From: Okeania sp034190295
GTDB taxonomy: Bacteria; Cyanobacteriota; Cyanobacteriia; Cyanobacteriales; Microcoleaceae
DNA: 64,000 bases
Direction of reading: 5' to 3'
NCBI GenBank assembly: GCA_034190295.1
Contig: JAXHSW010000013.1
Location: forward strand, 20,546-84,545
The notes under the pieces are model-generated. The model did no database searches and was not told where the DNA came from. It was given only the letters and a program-made list of their open reading frames with translations. Both the position numbers and the translations under genes were made by a program. How positions within the stretch are numbered: position 1 is the stretch's first letter; each line of letters opens with the position of its first letter. Shown here in pieces: positions 9,247-17,205 of the stretch.

Positions 9247-10635
9247 ATGACGCAAGATAAACAAACATGGAGCAAAAGATTTGAAAAGGCATTGCATCCT
9301 ACTATCGCTAAATTTAATGCCAGTATTAGTTTTGATATTGAATTAATTGAATACGATATTACTGGTTCGGTAGCTCATACAAAAATGTTGGCTAAAACAG
9401 GTATTATTTCCCCAGAAGAAGGTGAAAAATTAGTTAAGGGTTTAGAACAAATTCGTCAAGAATATCGGGAAGGAAAGTTTCACCCGGATATTGATGCGGA
9501 AGATGTTCACTTTGCTGTGGAAAAAAGACTTACAGAAATTACTGGGGATATTGGTAAAAAGTTACATACAGCTAGGTCTAGAAATGACCAAGTAGGCACT
9601 GATACGAGGCTTTATTTACGAGAAGAAATTGAGCAAATCAGGGTTTTATTAAGAAATTTTCAATCATCTTTATTGGAGCTAGCTGAATCTAATATAGAAA
9701 CTTTAATTCCTGGTTATACTCATCTACAAAGGGCACAACCTTTGAGTTTAGCTCATCATCTTTTGGCTTATTTTCATAAAGCTGAAAGAGACTGGGAACG
9801 ACTAGGAGATGTTTATCGCCGAGTGAATATTTCTCCTCTTGGTTGTGGTGCTTTAGCAGGTACAACTTTTCCTATAGATAGACACTATACTGCTGAATTA
9901 TTAAAGTTTGAAAAGCCTTATGCTAATAGTTTGGATGGGGTAAGTGACCGAGATTTTGCTATTGAATTTCTCTGTGCAGCTAGTATAATTATGGTTCATT
10001 TAAGTCGTTTGGCAGAGGAAATAATTTTATGGTCATCTGAAGAGTTTAGGTTTGTTACTTTAACTGATAGTTGTGCTACTGGTTCTAGTATTATGCCTCA
10101 AAAGAAAAATCCTGATGTGCCAGAGTTAGTTAGGGGGAAAACAGGCCGAGTTTTTGGTCATTTACAAGGTATGTTAGTGGTGATGAAGGGACTGCCACTA
10201 GCATATAATAAGGATTTACAAGAAGATAAAGAAGGTTTATTTGATACGATAAAAACAGTTAAAAGTTGTCTAGAAGCAATGACAATTTTAATGACTGAAG
10301 GTTTACAGTTTAATAGCGATCGCTTAACTGAAGCTGTTTCAGAAGACTTTTCTAATGCCACAGATGTGGCCGATTATTTGGCAGCTCGTGGCGTACCATT
10401 TCGAGAAGCTTATAATTTAGTAGGTAAAGTTGTGAAAACTTGTATTTCTACTGGTAAATTATTGAAAGATTTAACCCTAGAAGAATGGCAAGAATTACAT
10501 CCAAAATTTGCAGCAGATATTTATGAGGCGATCGCTCCCGAACAAGTAGTATCTGCACGCAATAGTTATGGTGGTACGGGTTTTGAACAAGTAAAGAGAG
10601 AAATTGCTACAGCTAAACATAAATTGGCAATTTAA
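9247..10635 (+). CDS. argH: Argininosuccinate lyase
   Basis: Cytoplasmic homotetramer catalysing the last step of arginine synthesis, argininosuccinate to arginine plus fumarate. At 462 residues it has the standard length of the fumarase/aspartase superfamily. Visible family motifs are TARSRNDQV (about 107-115), the GYTHLQRAQP segment (about 155-165), and the signature loop GSSIMPQKKNP at 279-289, which carries the catalytic serine. The C-terminal segment contains VGKVVKTC and YGGTGFEQV. It starts at ATG 9247. No change in key residues is seen. Confidence 0.97.
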   Translation: MTQDKQTWSKRFEKALHPTIAKFNASISFDIELIEYDITGSVAHTKMLAKTGIISPEEGEKLVKGLEQIRQEYREGKFHPDIDAEDVHFAVEKRLTEITGDIGKKLHTARSRNDQVGTDTRLYLREEIEQIRVLLRNFQSSLLELAESNIETLIPGYTHLQRAQPLSLAHHLLAYFHKAERDWERLGDVYRRVNISPLGCGALAGTTFPIDRHYTAELLKFEKPYANSLDGVSDRDFAIEFLCAASIIMVHLSRLAEEIILWSSEEFRFVTLTDSCATGSSIMPQKKNPDVPELVRGKTGRVFGHLQGMLVVMKGLPLAYNKDLQEDKEGLFDTIKTVKSCLEAMTILMTEGLQFNSDRLTEAVSEDFSNATDVADYLAARGVPFREAYNLVGKVVKTCISTGKLLKDLTLEEWQELHPKFAADIYEAIAPEQVVSARNSYGGTGFEQVKREIATAKHKLAI

Positions 10636-11017
10636 TTGAATTTTATCTTTTTATTTTGGGTTTAATATCCCACCGTTTAGTCGGTGTTGATAATTGGTTA
10701 GGGTTTGTAGACGCGGAGCGGCTTGTCGAAGACTGTCCCCATCCATTTTTTCTTCCTTCTTCCTTCTTCCTTCTTCAATGTCAGAATCTAGATTTAAGTT
10801 GCTAACTCTCAAATCTAGATTTGACATTTTACATATCAAAATTAATCAAAATCATTGGGTCTAAAACCCCGCCTTTTAATTAAGGCGAAATATTTTTGGA
10901 GGGTTGCTCGCTTATCCCCTTTACAAAAATAACTTCTGTACGGGCGAACGGCCGTTCGCCCCTACTTGCTGACTTCTGACTTCGTTAACGCTTGGAACTT
11001 TAGAATAGTCAAATTTA
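10636..11017. repeat. Family M and family B repeats downstream of argH
   Basis: 10655-10735 is an inverted family M copy (GGGTTTAATATCCCACCG). TTCCTTC heptamers follow, then a family B copy at 10848-10989. That copy holds a perfect 20-bp palindrome GGGCGAACGGCCGTTCGCCC at about 10940-10959 in the place where other copies have the GGGAGGGG hairpin. Confidence 0.6.
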
Positions 11018-11200
11018 CTATTGCTCTACAGCAGTTTCTTCTGAATTTTGCTCGTTACTACTATTTTCATTATTGCTAGATGAAAACTTAGATGAATATC
11101 GCTTAGAAAAAAAACCTGTACCTTTTTTCTTACGAAACTTTCGTGCGTAAGCCAGATTACGTTGTGCTTTCTCTTTTTTGGGATTACGGCGTTTAGCCAT
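11018..11200 (-). CDS. Small basic conserved cyanobacterial protein
   Basis: A 60-residue protein that begins MAKRRNPKKEKAQRNLAYAR. The first half is strongly basic (Lys/Arg), the second half is Ser/Asn/Glu-rich and acidic. I recall the N-terminal motif as a conserved hypothetical of cyanobacteria; nucleic-acid or ribosome association is only a guess from charge. The ATG at 11198-11200 has a GAGG ribosome binding site six bases upstream, which supports expression. The family B repeat ends about 28 bases beyond its stop codon. Confidence 0.75.
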   Translation of the reverse strand: MAKRRNPKKEKAQRNLAYARKFRKKKGTGFFSKRYSSKFSSSNNENSSNEQNSEETAVEQ

Positions 11201-11836
11201 TATTACCTCACTAAAATAAAGAACAAAATGGAATATTTTCTCAGCCGTTCTAGCACTCTTTGATTCATGGTGCTTATTTTTGACAGTTTTTTTATTATAG
11301 CAAAGACTTGAATATTTGCCTAATAAAAATAAATCTAAAAAGTCAGCAATATTTGATAATATATAGTAATTTTATCTGAGTTGTGAAATATTGGCAATAG
11401 AGAAGAAAGAAAAAACTGTATCTTATGAATATGAAAACCACTATATTCTTTACTTTTAGGAAATAGTAAAATTCTCACATCTGATTTCCGACCGCTATAT
11501 AATCAAAATCATCAAAGTCGCGATAAATATTATATAAAACTTCAATTTAAGATGGTCATTTCAGTTAGCCTCCTACGGTCGGAGCTACGCGATCGGGCAC
11601 GCCTCTTCTGGAGGAACTGCGCACTTCAGTACCTCTGCAATAAGGAGGCTTGAAGTACGGAATTATCTTTTTTTTTCCCTTAACAGGGGAGACTTTAGAC
11701 CACGATTTGTTGGTAAAATTTGTAAGTATTTTAGCATCAAGATACAATCAACAATTAATAATGAATAATGAATAATTAACAATTACCTCTCCTTGAAAAT
11801 AAGAGGATTGACTAATCATAAAAATTTTTATTTATT

Positions 11837-12149
11837 ATATAAAATCCGGTTAATTGCACATAGAATCCAGTTATATAATATCTGTTGATAATTTCTTAAA
11901 TTACTTCAATATTAGACATATCCACCACCCTTATGAAGTAGCGGTGCGACCCCGCGTCGGCGTCAGACGCACCTGGTAGCGCACTCCTGTGAGGAATTAG
12001 GAGGAAATAATTGATAATTTATGTACGATAAGTGATTTGATTTTTTATTATTTGGAGATATCTATTTAATCTCCCCTACTCCCCTACTCCCCTACTCCCC
12101 CACTCCCCTACTCTCAACTATATAATAAGTATTCAACCGGATTTGATAT
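11837..12149. mobile_element. Family L MITE nested in family A
   Basis: Ends ATATAAAATCCGGTT and AACCGGATTTGATAT form a 13/15 inverted pair. A second copy at 26529-26695 has ATATAGAATCCGGTT and the same right end. Both contain ATTACTTCAAT followed by a run of an eight-base CTCC-rich unit. Confidence 0.65.
11913..12064. mobile_element. Family C MITE nested in family L
   Basis: Ends TAGACATATCC and GGAGATATCTA, bounded by TA on both sides. The family L copy at 26529 lacks this segment at the equivalent place. Confidence 0.65.
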
Positions 12150-12553
12150 TATCCCCTTAAAAGGGGAGGGTTTAAACCACAAATTTTAGGTAAAAAAATT
12201 ACTCCTATGTTGTTTGAGTAATTAGGTTCGTATAAAAGCTATTTTGCATCAAATCAAATTTAAACAATTAATAATTACTTTTCTCCAAAAAAATCAGATG
12301 AGCAAAAATTAGATGAGCCAATATGATTTTTTGATTCTTTAAAAAAGAGACTTACAACCTTAATTGTCAGGTGAAAATATATGAATAATTATAATATCAT
12401 CTCCGAATAAGAGCGCGAGCAAAAAAATTTTCTCCTTCTACCCCTCTTTCTTATTCTTTCTTCCCTCCTGACTCCTGACTCCTAAGTAATTAAGGTAAGT
12501 GTTCTACAGTAATTCAGCAACGCCGTAAAGACGAATAAAATCAATCAGAAAAA

Positions 12554-13735
12554 ATGCCAAATAATCCCTATAGTTGGATAGAAAAATCTCTATCAACAAT
12601 ACATAAAGCTAACTGGTATCGTTCAGTTAAAACTATCGAAAGTATTCCCGGCGCAATAATCAAATTAGAAGGAAAACAACTAATAAATTTTGCTAGTAAT
12701 GATTATTTAGGATTAGCAGGAGATCCACGTTTAATTGAAGCAGCTATTCAAGCAACAAAAAAATTTGGTACGGGTAGTACTGGTTCTCGTTTATTAACAG
12801 GTCATCGAGAAATACATCAGGAATTAGAACTTGAAATAGCAAAATTAAAACAAACAGAAACAGCCTTAGTTTTTAGTTCAGGATATTTAGCAAATATAGG
12901 TGTAATCTCTTCATTAGTCAGTAAGCGTGACCTGATTTTATCAGACAAATATAATCATTCTAGTCTAAAAAATGGAGCCATTCTTAGTGGTGCAAAAATC
13001 CTGGAATATAGCCACAATAATATTGAAGATTTAACAAATAAACTAGAACAATATCGAGAAAAATATCGTCGTAGCTTAATAATTACAGATAGTGTTTTTA
13101 GTATGGATGGCGATTTATGTAAACTGCCATTACTATTAGATTTAGCAGAAAAATATAACAGTATGCTATTAGTAGATGAAGCTCATGCCACAGGAGTATT
13201 TGGCATTAATGGAGGAGGTTGTGTCGAATATTTTAACTGTACAGGAAAAGAATTAATTCAAATTGGTACTCTCAGCAAAGCATTAGGAAGTTTAGGAGGG
13301 TATGTTGCTGGGTCAAAAAAATTAATTGAATTTCTCAGAAATAGAGCGCCTAGTTGGATATATACCACAGGTTTAACTCCTGCAGATACTGCTGCTGCTT
13401 TAACAGCTATAAAAATTATCAAAAAAGAACCAGAACGTCGTCTCAAATTATGGCAAAATCTAGAGACTTTAATGAATTTATTAGAAACAGAAAATAAACA
13501 TTTAGGAGCAGAGAAAAAAAACCTGAATTATCAATCGCCAATTATCTGTTTTCCCCTTAAAAATGCAGCCGAAGCATTAATAATAGGAGAAAAATTAAAA
13601 CAAGCAGGAATATTTGCTCCGGCCATTCGCCCCCCTACTGTTAATATTAGTCGGATTCGCATTTCATTAATGGCCACCCATGAAACAAATCATATTCAGC
13701 AATTAGTAGCAGCATTAGAAGAAGTCAGAAGTTAG
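12554..13735 (+). CDS. bioF: 8-amino-7-oxononanoate synthase
   Basis: PLP-dependent alpha-oxoamine synthase that condenses pimeloyl-thioester with L-alanine to form 8-amino-7-oxononanoate (KAPA) in biotin synthesis. At 393 residues the length is typical. Motifs seen: FASNDYLGLAGDPRL near the N-terminus, GTGSTGSRLLTG, VDEAHATGVFG with Asp208 facing the PLP ring, and the Schiff-base lysine Lys242 in GTLSKALGSLGG. The C-terminal domain ends with a GIFAPAIRPPTV segment. Its stop codon lies directly against GAAGTCA heptamers. The next gene, on the opposite strand, is an alpha/beta hydrolase; a BioH-like role for that neighbour is possible but not shown. Confidence 0.95.
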   Translation: MPNNPYSWIEKSLSTIHKANWYRSVKTIESIPGAIIKLEGKQLINFASNDYLGLAGDPRLIEAAIQATKKFGTGSTGSRLLTGHREIHQELELEIAKLKQTETALVFSSGYLANIGVISSLVSKRDLILSDKYNHSSLKNGAILSGAKILEYSHNNIEDLTNKLEQYREKYRRSLIITDSVFSMDGDLCKLPLLLDLAEKYNSMLLVDEAHATGVFGINGGGCVEYFNCTGKELIQIGTLSKALGSLGGYVAGSKKLIEFLRNRAPSWIYTTGLTPADTAAALTAIKIIKKEPERRLKLWQNLETLMNLLETENKHLGAEKKNLNYQSPIICFPLKNAAEALIIGEKLKQAGIFAPAIRPPTVNISRIRISLMATHETNHIQQLVAALEEVRS

Positions 13736-14492
13736 AAGTCAGAAGTCAGAAGTTAGAAGTTAGATTCGATCGACTAAAAACTTTGATAAGACCATAGTTT
13801 CGGGTAATTATTTGACATTTAAAATTGGAAACTATTTGTGACATCCCTAAAGTGAATTGGTATTATCATTTCTGGAATTAACAATAGAATTCCGTTCCAC
13901 TTTGCGATCGCTTTTATACTAATTAGCAAAAGTCATGCTATGCTTAAGCGACACTTCAATTATTAAATAATTAAAGCTTACCGAAAATTGTGGTTTAAAG
14001 CCTCCCCTTTTAAGGGGATAATAAAGAAAAATTTTCATTATTAGTCAATCCTCTTCTTTTCAAGGAGAGGTAATTATTAATTATTAATTATTAATTGTTG
14101 AACGACCTAATCTAAAAGCATTTACAGATAAAGGTCTTAGCCTTTAAGGAGCGAAAAAAAGTGCAAAATTTTAAGCTTAAGCGACCAAAAAGTTAGGATT
14201 AAAGGCTGATTATGGCAAAAAAATAAAGGGATAAATATATCCGACTACCCCCTCTAAATTCCCCGTTCCTCCTGACTCCTTACTCCTGACTTCTAAGAAA
14301 TATCCTAGCTATTTGTAGCAAACATTTATCAATGTAATATTACCGAAAAATTAGGTTTAAAGCCTCCCCCTAAAAGGGGGATGAAAAAATATTCAGTTCA
14401 GTATTTTCAAGCCTCCGGCAATAGTGGTCGGTACTGATAACTGATAACTGATAACTGATAACTGAAATGAAATCACACGCACCTTTTATATA
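13736..14492. repeat. Heptamer run and families J, A, F, E, A' in series
   Basis: 13730-13765 GAAGTCA/GAAGTTA heptamers follow the bioF stop. Then a family J left half (13914-13976), family A (13979-14102), family F (14105-14296), a family E fragment (14268-14345) and family A' (14337-14470, with four GATAACT heptamers). No gene. Confidence 0.6.
13979..14102 (+). repeat. Family A two-hairpin element (reference copy)
   Basis: The best-preserved copy. TACCGAAAATTG, GGTTTAAAGCCT, hairpin CCCCTTTTAAGGGG, AT-rich core, TTAGTCAATCC, hairpin CCTCTTCTTTTCAAGGAGAGG (first and last nine bases pair, with one G-T), TAATT heptamers, GTTGAA. Other copies: 2647-2772, 5120-5250, 5509-5710, 15703-15828, 16021-16137, 16921-17057, 18915-19036, 19729-19863, 26378-26480, 28471-28575, 33428-33590, 47219-47412 and 52222-52305. 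Confidence 0.7.
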
Positions 14493-15317
14493 CTAAAAAT
14501 TATTTCCATCACTCAGAAAATCCGTAATTTCTTCTACTACTATATCCGGCATTTGTTCGGGTAAATTATCTCCACCAGAATTAATTAAATGAAGTTTAGC
14601 TATCGGCAATAAATCCGCATAAAACTTACTCATAGATAAAGCAATATCCGTATCTTTATAACCTTGTAAAATTAAAGTTTTTACTTTCAGAAAAGCCAAC
14701 TCTTCTGTCAATAATTCAGCTTGAATTTCTGCCCACCTACGTCGAAATAAAATGTTAGTTCCCGTTGAAGAAAGCAATAATTTTTGTCGAAATTGTAGAA
14801 TTTCCTTAATTTTCGTATGAGCACCTAATAACCTCACAAAAGGATATATTAATTGTAAAACCCAACACAAAAAAGAATATTTTTGATTCAAGCATCCAAA
14901 CAAGCGCCAACGTGATTTTACAGCAGCAAGATTGATTCCTTCAGGAGATATCAATATTGTGCCCAATACTTGTTCAGAATATTTGAGAGCATAACTAGCA
15001 GCTATCCAACCCCCTAAAGAATGACCAACTAAATATACCTTTTCCAATTTTAAACTAGCTATATATTCAGCCAAAGATTCTACTATTTGATTAATTGAAT
15101 AATGAGTAGAAGAAAATTTTGACTCACCAAACCCTGGTAAATCTGGTGCAAAGCAATGATAATCTAGACTCAATCGCTCCATAACTGGTAACCACTGACT
15201 GCTTTCATACCAAGATCCATGTAGAAATACAACATTATTTGAACTACCACCAATTTCACGCCAAAACAATAGTCCACCAGACAACTTGACACGAGAATTA
15301 CGCCATAAAAAGTGCAT
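14493..15317 (-). CDS. Alpha/beta hydrolase with altered catalytic triad
   Basis: A 274-residue alpha/beta-fold hydrolase. The oxyanion HGSW loop, the nucleophile elbow GHSLGGW (Ser) and a GYKDTD acid loop are visible. At the place where family members carry the catalytic histidine (usual form GHxPxxExP), this protein reads GGDNLPEQMP. The His is Asp, a one-base change from CAT to GAT. I chose ATG 15317. An earlier in-frame ATG (15356) lies in a TATCTCCACC repeat end, so the extra N-terminus MVEIS would be repeat-derived. It is convergent with bioF. A BioH-like pimeloyl-ester hydrolase is one reading of the context, but the triad change argues for lost or different activity. Confidence 0.75.
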   Translation of the reverse strand: MHFLWRNSRVKLSGGLLFWREIGGSSNNVVFLHGSWYESSQWLPVMERLSLDYHCFAPDLPGFGESKFSSTHYSINQIVESLAEYIASLKLEKVYLVGHSLGGWIAASYALKYSEQVLGTILISPEGINLAAVKSRWRLFGCLNQKYSFLCWVLQLIYPFVRLLGAHTKIKEILQFRQKLLLSSTGTNILFRRRWAEIQAELLTEELAFLKVKTLILQGYKDTDIALSMSKFYADLLPIAKLHLINSGGDNLPEQMPDIVVEEITDFLSDGNNF

Positions 15318-15356
15318 AAATATGGAATTATAAAATTTAACAGATATCTCCACCAA

Positions 15357-16258
15357 AAGAGGGAATAGGGTTAATGAAGTCAGAAGTCAGAAGGCGCGAA
15401 GTTAGAAGTCAGAAGGCAGAAGTTATCTCTGACTTACTTTCAGCATTTAGTATTGTCCGCGCCCTATTTGCGCAGTGCTATAATTGATTTTATTTTTGAT
15501 TTTTACCATTTAATAAATATCTCCAGAAAAGAGGCAACAGCTCATCTGAGAGAAATAATTGATAATTTATGGATAATAATTGATTTTATTTTTGATTTTT
15601 ACCATCTAATAAATATCTCCAGAAAAGAGGCAACAGGCAACAGCTCATCTGAGAGAAATAATTGATAATTTATGGATAATAATTGATTTTATTTTTGATT
15701 TTTACCGAAAAATTGTGGTTTAAAGCCTCCCCTTTTAAGGGGATAATAAATAAAAATTTTCCTTTTATTCAATCTTCTTCCTTTTAGGGAGAGGTAATTA
15801 TCAATTATCAATTATCAATTATTGAAAAGATGTCTAATAGATATTTCACCTTATATATAGCGTTTCTCAAATTACTGAGGTACAGTTGTTTTTCTTCTTT
15901 TCTAGTCCCTAAAACACAGTATTTTTGTACCTCCTGCTTCTTGAGAAGTAAGCATTTCCTAAGTTGAAGGAGTGTATCTTGCCAGTAACTTTTAATTATC
16001 TCTCAATTTTTCAACTGCTTTTACCTAATAATTAAGCTTTAAACCCTCTCCTTTAAAGGAGAAACAAGACAAAATTTTCATGATTAGTCAATTCTCTTCT
16101 TTTCAAGGAGAGGTAATTATTAATTATTAATTGTTGAACTCCTCCTCTCATCAATAGCTGATAGCTGATAGTTAAATGCTTACCTTGGGAATTGCTATAT
16201 TCCAGTGAAAATACCTTCAAATAATCCTTTTCTATTGTGAGATTATAGAATCACGAAA
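15357..16258. repeat. Tandem family C units, family A, nested D/A
   Basis: Begins with AGAAGTCAGAAG heptamers. 15483-15700 holds a 96-bp unit (starting ATTGATTTT) and a 103-bp version of it, which carries one extra GCAACAG heptamer. Family A follows at 15703-15828, then a family G fragment (15854-15905), then a family D element (15948-16183) containing a family A copy (16021-16137). The ORF across 15453-15665 is only repeat sequence. Confidence 0.6.
15948..16183. mobile_element. Family D MITE with nested family A
   Basis: Ends GTAAGCATTTCCT and AATGCTTAC, enclosing a complete forward family A copy at 16021-16137. Confidence 0.55.
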
Positions 16259-16750
16259 TTAAGCTAAAATTGTCAAACCACTCAAATAATCCTTTAATTG
16301 TCGCTCGTAGTCGTAGCCAAGATTATCCGGCAAAGATGTAACTTCAAAAGCTTGAACATCAGTAATTTCCACATCATCTAGAACATTCATATCTCCCCGA
16401 ACATCAGCCTCAACCAAAATATTAATAGAATGTAATCTAGGGTCTCGATCTGGTGCAGAATATACCCCCACTAATCTACGAACATTAACTAACTCTAACC
16501 CTGTTTCTTCAAGTAACTCCCTTTTCACAGTAGTTGTAACATCTTGACCCCATTCCACCATACCTCCTGGTAGAGCATATTTATTATTATCACGGCGACG
16601 AACTAAAACTATCCGGCCATCAGGCAAAATGGGGACTATATTAACACCTGTCACAGGATGACGGAAAATTAAGCCAAGTACAGTTTGTCCAACTTTCCAT
16701 AATTGACCTATGAGCTTAGGAATCAAAACTAAAATATAAAGCACTTTCAA
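16259..16750 (-). CDS. Nudix hydrolase
   Basis: A 163-residue Nudix-fold hydrolase, likely acting on a nucleoside diphosphate linked to another moiety; the substrate is not readable. The Nudix box spans 63-85: GMVEWG-Q69-x7-R77-E-L-L-E81-E82-T-G-L. It matches Gx5Ex7REUxEExGU except that the first Glu is Gln69. The metal-binding REUxEE core is intact, so activity is plausible. N-terminal residues 1-30 are hydrophobic with an amphipathic look. The start ATG at 16748-16750 gives a standard length. It is transcribed away from the ndhD gene, with a repeat-rich 455-bp spacer between them. Confidence 0.88.
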   Translation of the reverse strand: MKVLYILVLIPKLIGQLWKVGQTVLGLIFRHPVTGVNIVPILPDGRIVLVRRRDNNKYALPGGMVEWGQDVTTTVKRELLEETGLELVNVRRLVGVYSAPDRDPRLHSINILVEADVRGDMNVLDDVEITDVQAFEVTSLPDNLGYDYERQLKDYLSGLTILA

Positions 16751-17205
16751 TAATTATTTTTGTAGTTTTTTTTGATTTAGAAGCAAACAAAAAGTTAGTT
16801 TACAGGCTGATATTGCAGATTTTTTTTACCTAATCCTAATAAGGTACAACTTCTTGCAATTTTTACTAAACGCCTTAACTGGGAATATAAGAACAAGTAT
16901 TAAGAATAAAAAAATTATTATTACCGAAAAATTGTGGTTTAAAGCCTCCCCTCGATCGGGGATAATAAATAAAAATTTTCATGATTAGTCAATCCTCTTC
17001 TTTCCAAGGAGAGGTAATTGTTAATTATTCATTATTCATTATTTATTATTCATTGTTGAAAATCCCCAAGTAATATTTCTGGAAAACTATTCTCTCGCTA
17101 CCTAACTAAAAGCTTAGTAAAACATAGAACATATTGTAATATCCTATTAAGTAATTTGTACATAAATAAATTTGTAAATTCCCCATCAAAGGAAAATTTT
17201 AATAA
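16751..17205. repeat. Nudix-ndhD spacer with family A variant
   Basis: Contains a family A element (16921-17057) in which the first hairpin reads CCCCTCGATCGGGG instead of CCCCTTTTAAGGGG, so the pairing arms are kept while the centre is different. The AT-rich 140 bases before ndhD, ending in AAAGGAAAATTTTAATA, carry its ribosome binding site. Confidence 0.55.

Larger units (their letters stand above)
11746..12192 (-). repeat. Family A element split by nested L and C elements
   Basis: Removing 11837-12149 joins TTTATTTATTAT to CCCCTTAAAAGGGGAGG, which restores an ordinary reverse-oriented family A copy. Confidence 0.65.
11201..12553. repeat. Repeat-filled spacer with nested elements
   Basis: The first 350 bases are AT-rich and featureless. 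Then come a partial family A right half (about 11640-11716), a family A copy (11746-12192) interrupted by a family L element, which is itself interrupted by a family C element, and short CTCCTGACT heptamers before bioF. No gene is supported. Confidence 0.6.

Noticed and set aside
11565..11747. 60-codon ORF on the minus strand
   Set aside because: Covers a family A fragment and GC-rich repeat phrases; no ribosome binding site.
15453..15665. 70-codon ORF
   Set aside because: Tandem family C units produce a duplicated peptide.
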